A stretch of 5,741 bases of DNA, taken from positions 1 to 5,741 of the forward strand of contig JAQUGB010000116.1 in NCBI GenBank assembly GCA_028684345.1, in the 5' to 3' direction. A program made the translations under genes and the position numbers. Source of the DNA: Tepidiphilus sp. Its GTDB lineage: Bacteria > Pseudomonadota > Gammaproteobacteria > Burkholderiales > Rhodocyclaceae. Below are positions 5,716 to 5,741 of this stretch, piece by piece. The notes under the pieces were generated by a model that was not told the DNA's origin, made no database searches, and saw only the letters and a program-made list of their open reading frames with translations. Positions within the stretch are counted from its first letter, which is position 1, and every line of letters starts with the position of its first letter.

Positions 5716-5741
5716 AGTCGAAACGGGCAGGCGATAGTTGC

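Noticed and set aside
5716..5741. A tRNA gene (tRNA-Gln often precedes prs in betaproteobacteria) at the right edge.
   Set aside because: The visible bases show no CCA end, T-loop (GTTCGA) or acceptor pairing; if present it lies outside the window.

Overview
The window looks like the chromosome of a Proteobacterium, most likely a betaproteobacterium. The main reason is the tightly packed minus-strand cluster prs - rplY (CTC-type L25) - pth - ychF, an order known from that class. The Prs N-terminus (MMVFTGNANPKLAQ...) and the long two-domain L25 also fit. These genes are GC-rich with mostly G/C-ending codons. The exact genus cannot be read from this stretch.

Layout from left to right. Positions 2-160 (+) hold the last 52 codons of a DDE/integrase-type insertion-sequence transposase. 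Positions 227-1288 (+) encode a complete zinc-dependent medium-chain alcohol dehydrogenase with its own Shine-Dalgarno. Both are visibly richer in A/T than the rest and look like accessory DNA. A short convergent gap (1289-1346) ends the accessory segment. From 1347 to 5667 everything lies on the minus strand and reads right to left: prs (PRPP synthetase), rplY (ribosomal protein L25/CTC), pth (peptidyl-tRNA hydrolase), ychF (Obg-family ATPase) and a 10-TM EamA/DMT-family transporter. Gaps inside this unit are 88, 14, -4 (ATGA overlap) and 17 nt, so one transcript is likely, with a possible weak terminator just after the transporter gene. Positions 5683-5741 hold the prs leader, which contains a strong hairpin.

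Functionally, the minus-strand genes are housekeeping: PRPP supply for nucleotides, histidine and tryptophan, a 5S rRNA-binding ribosomal protein, recycling of peptidyl-tRNA, and a ribosome-associated ATPase. The transporter is an unrelated cargo gene at the end of the operon. The dehydrogenase next to the IS remnant was probably brought in by a mobile element. I found no CRISPR array, rRNA, tRNA or clearly new system. The points worth a second look are the possible mobile boundary at about 1317, the competing hairpins in the prs leader, and the paired GC-rich hairpins between prs and rplY.
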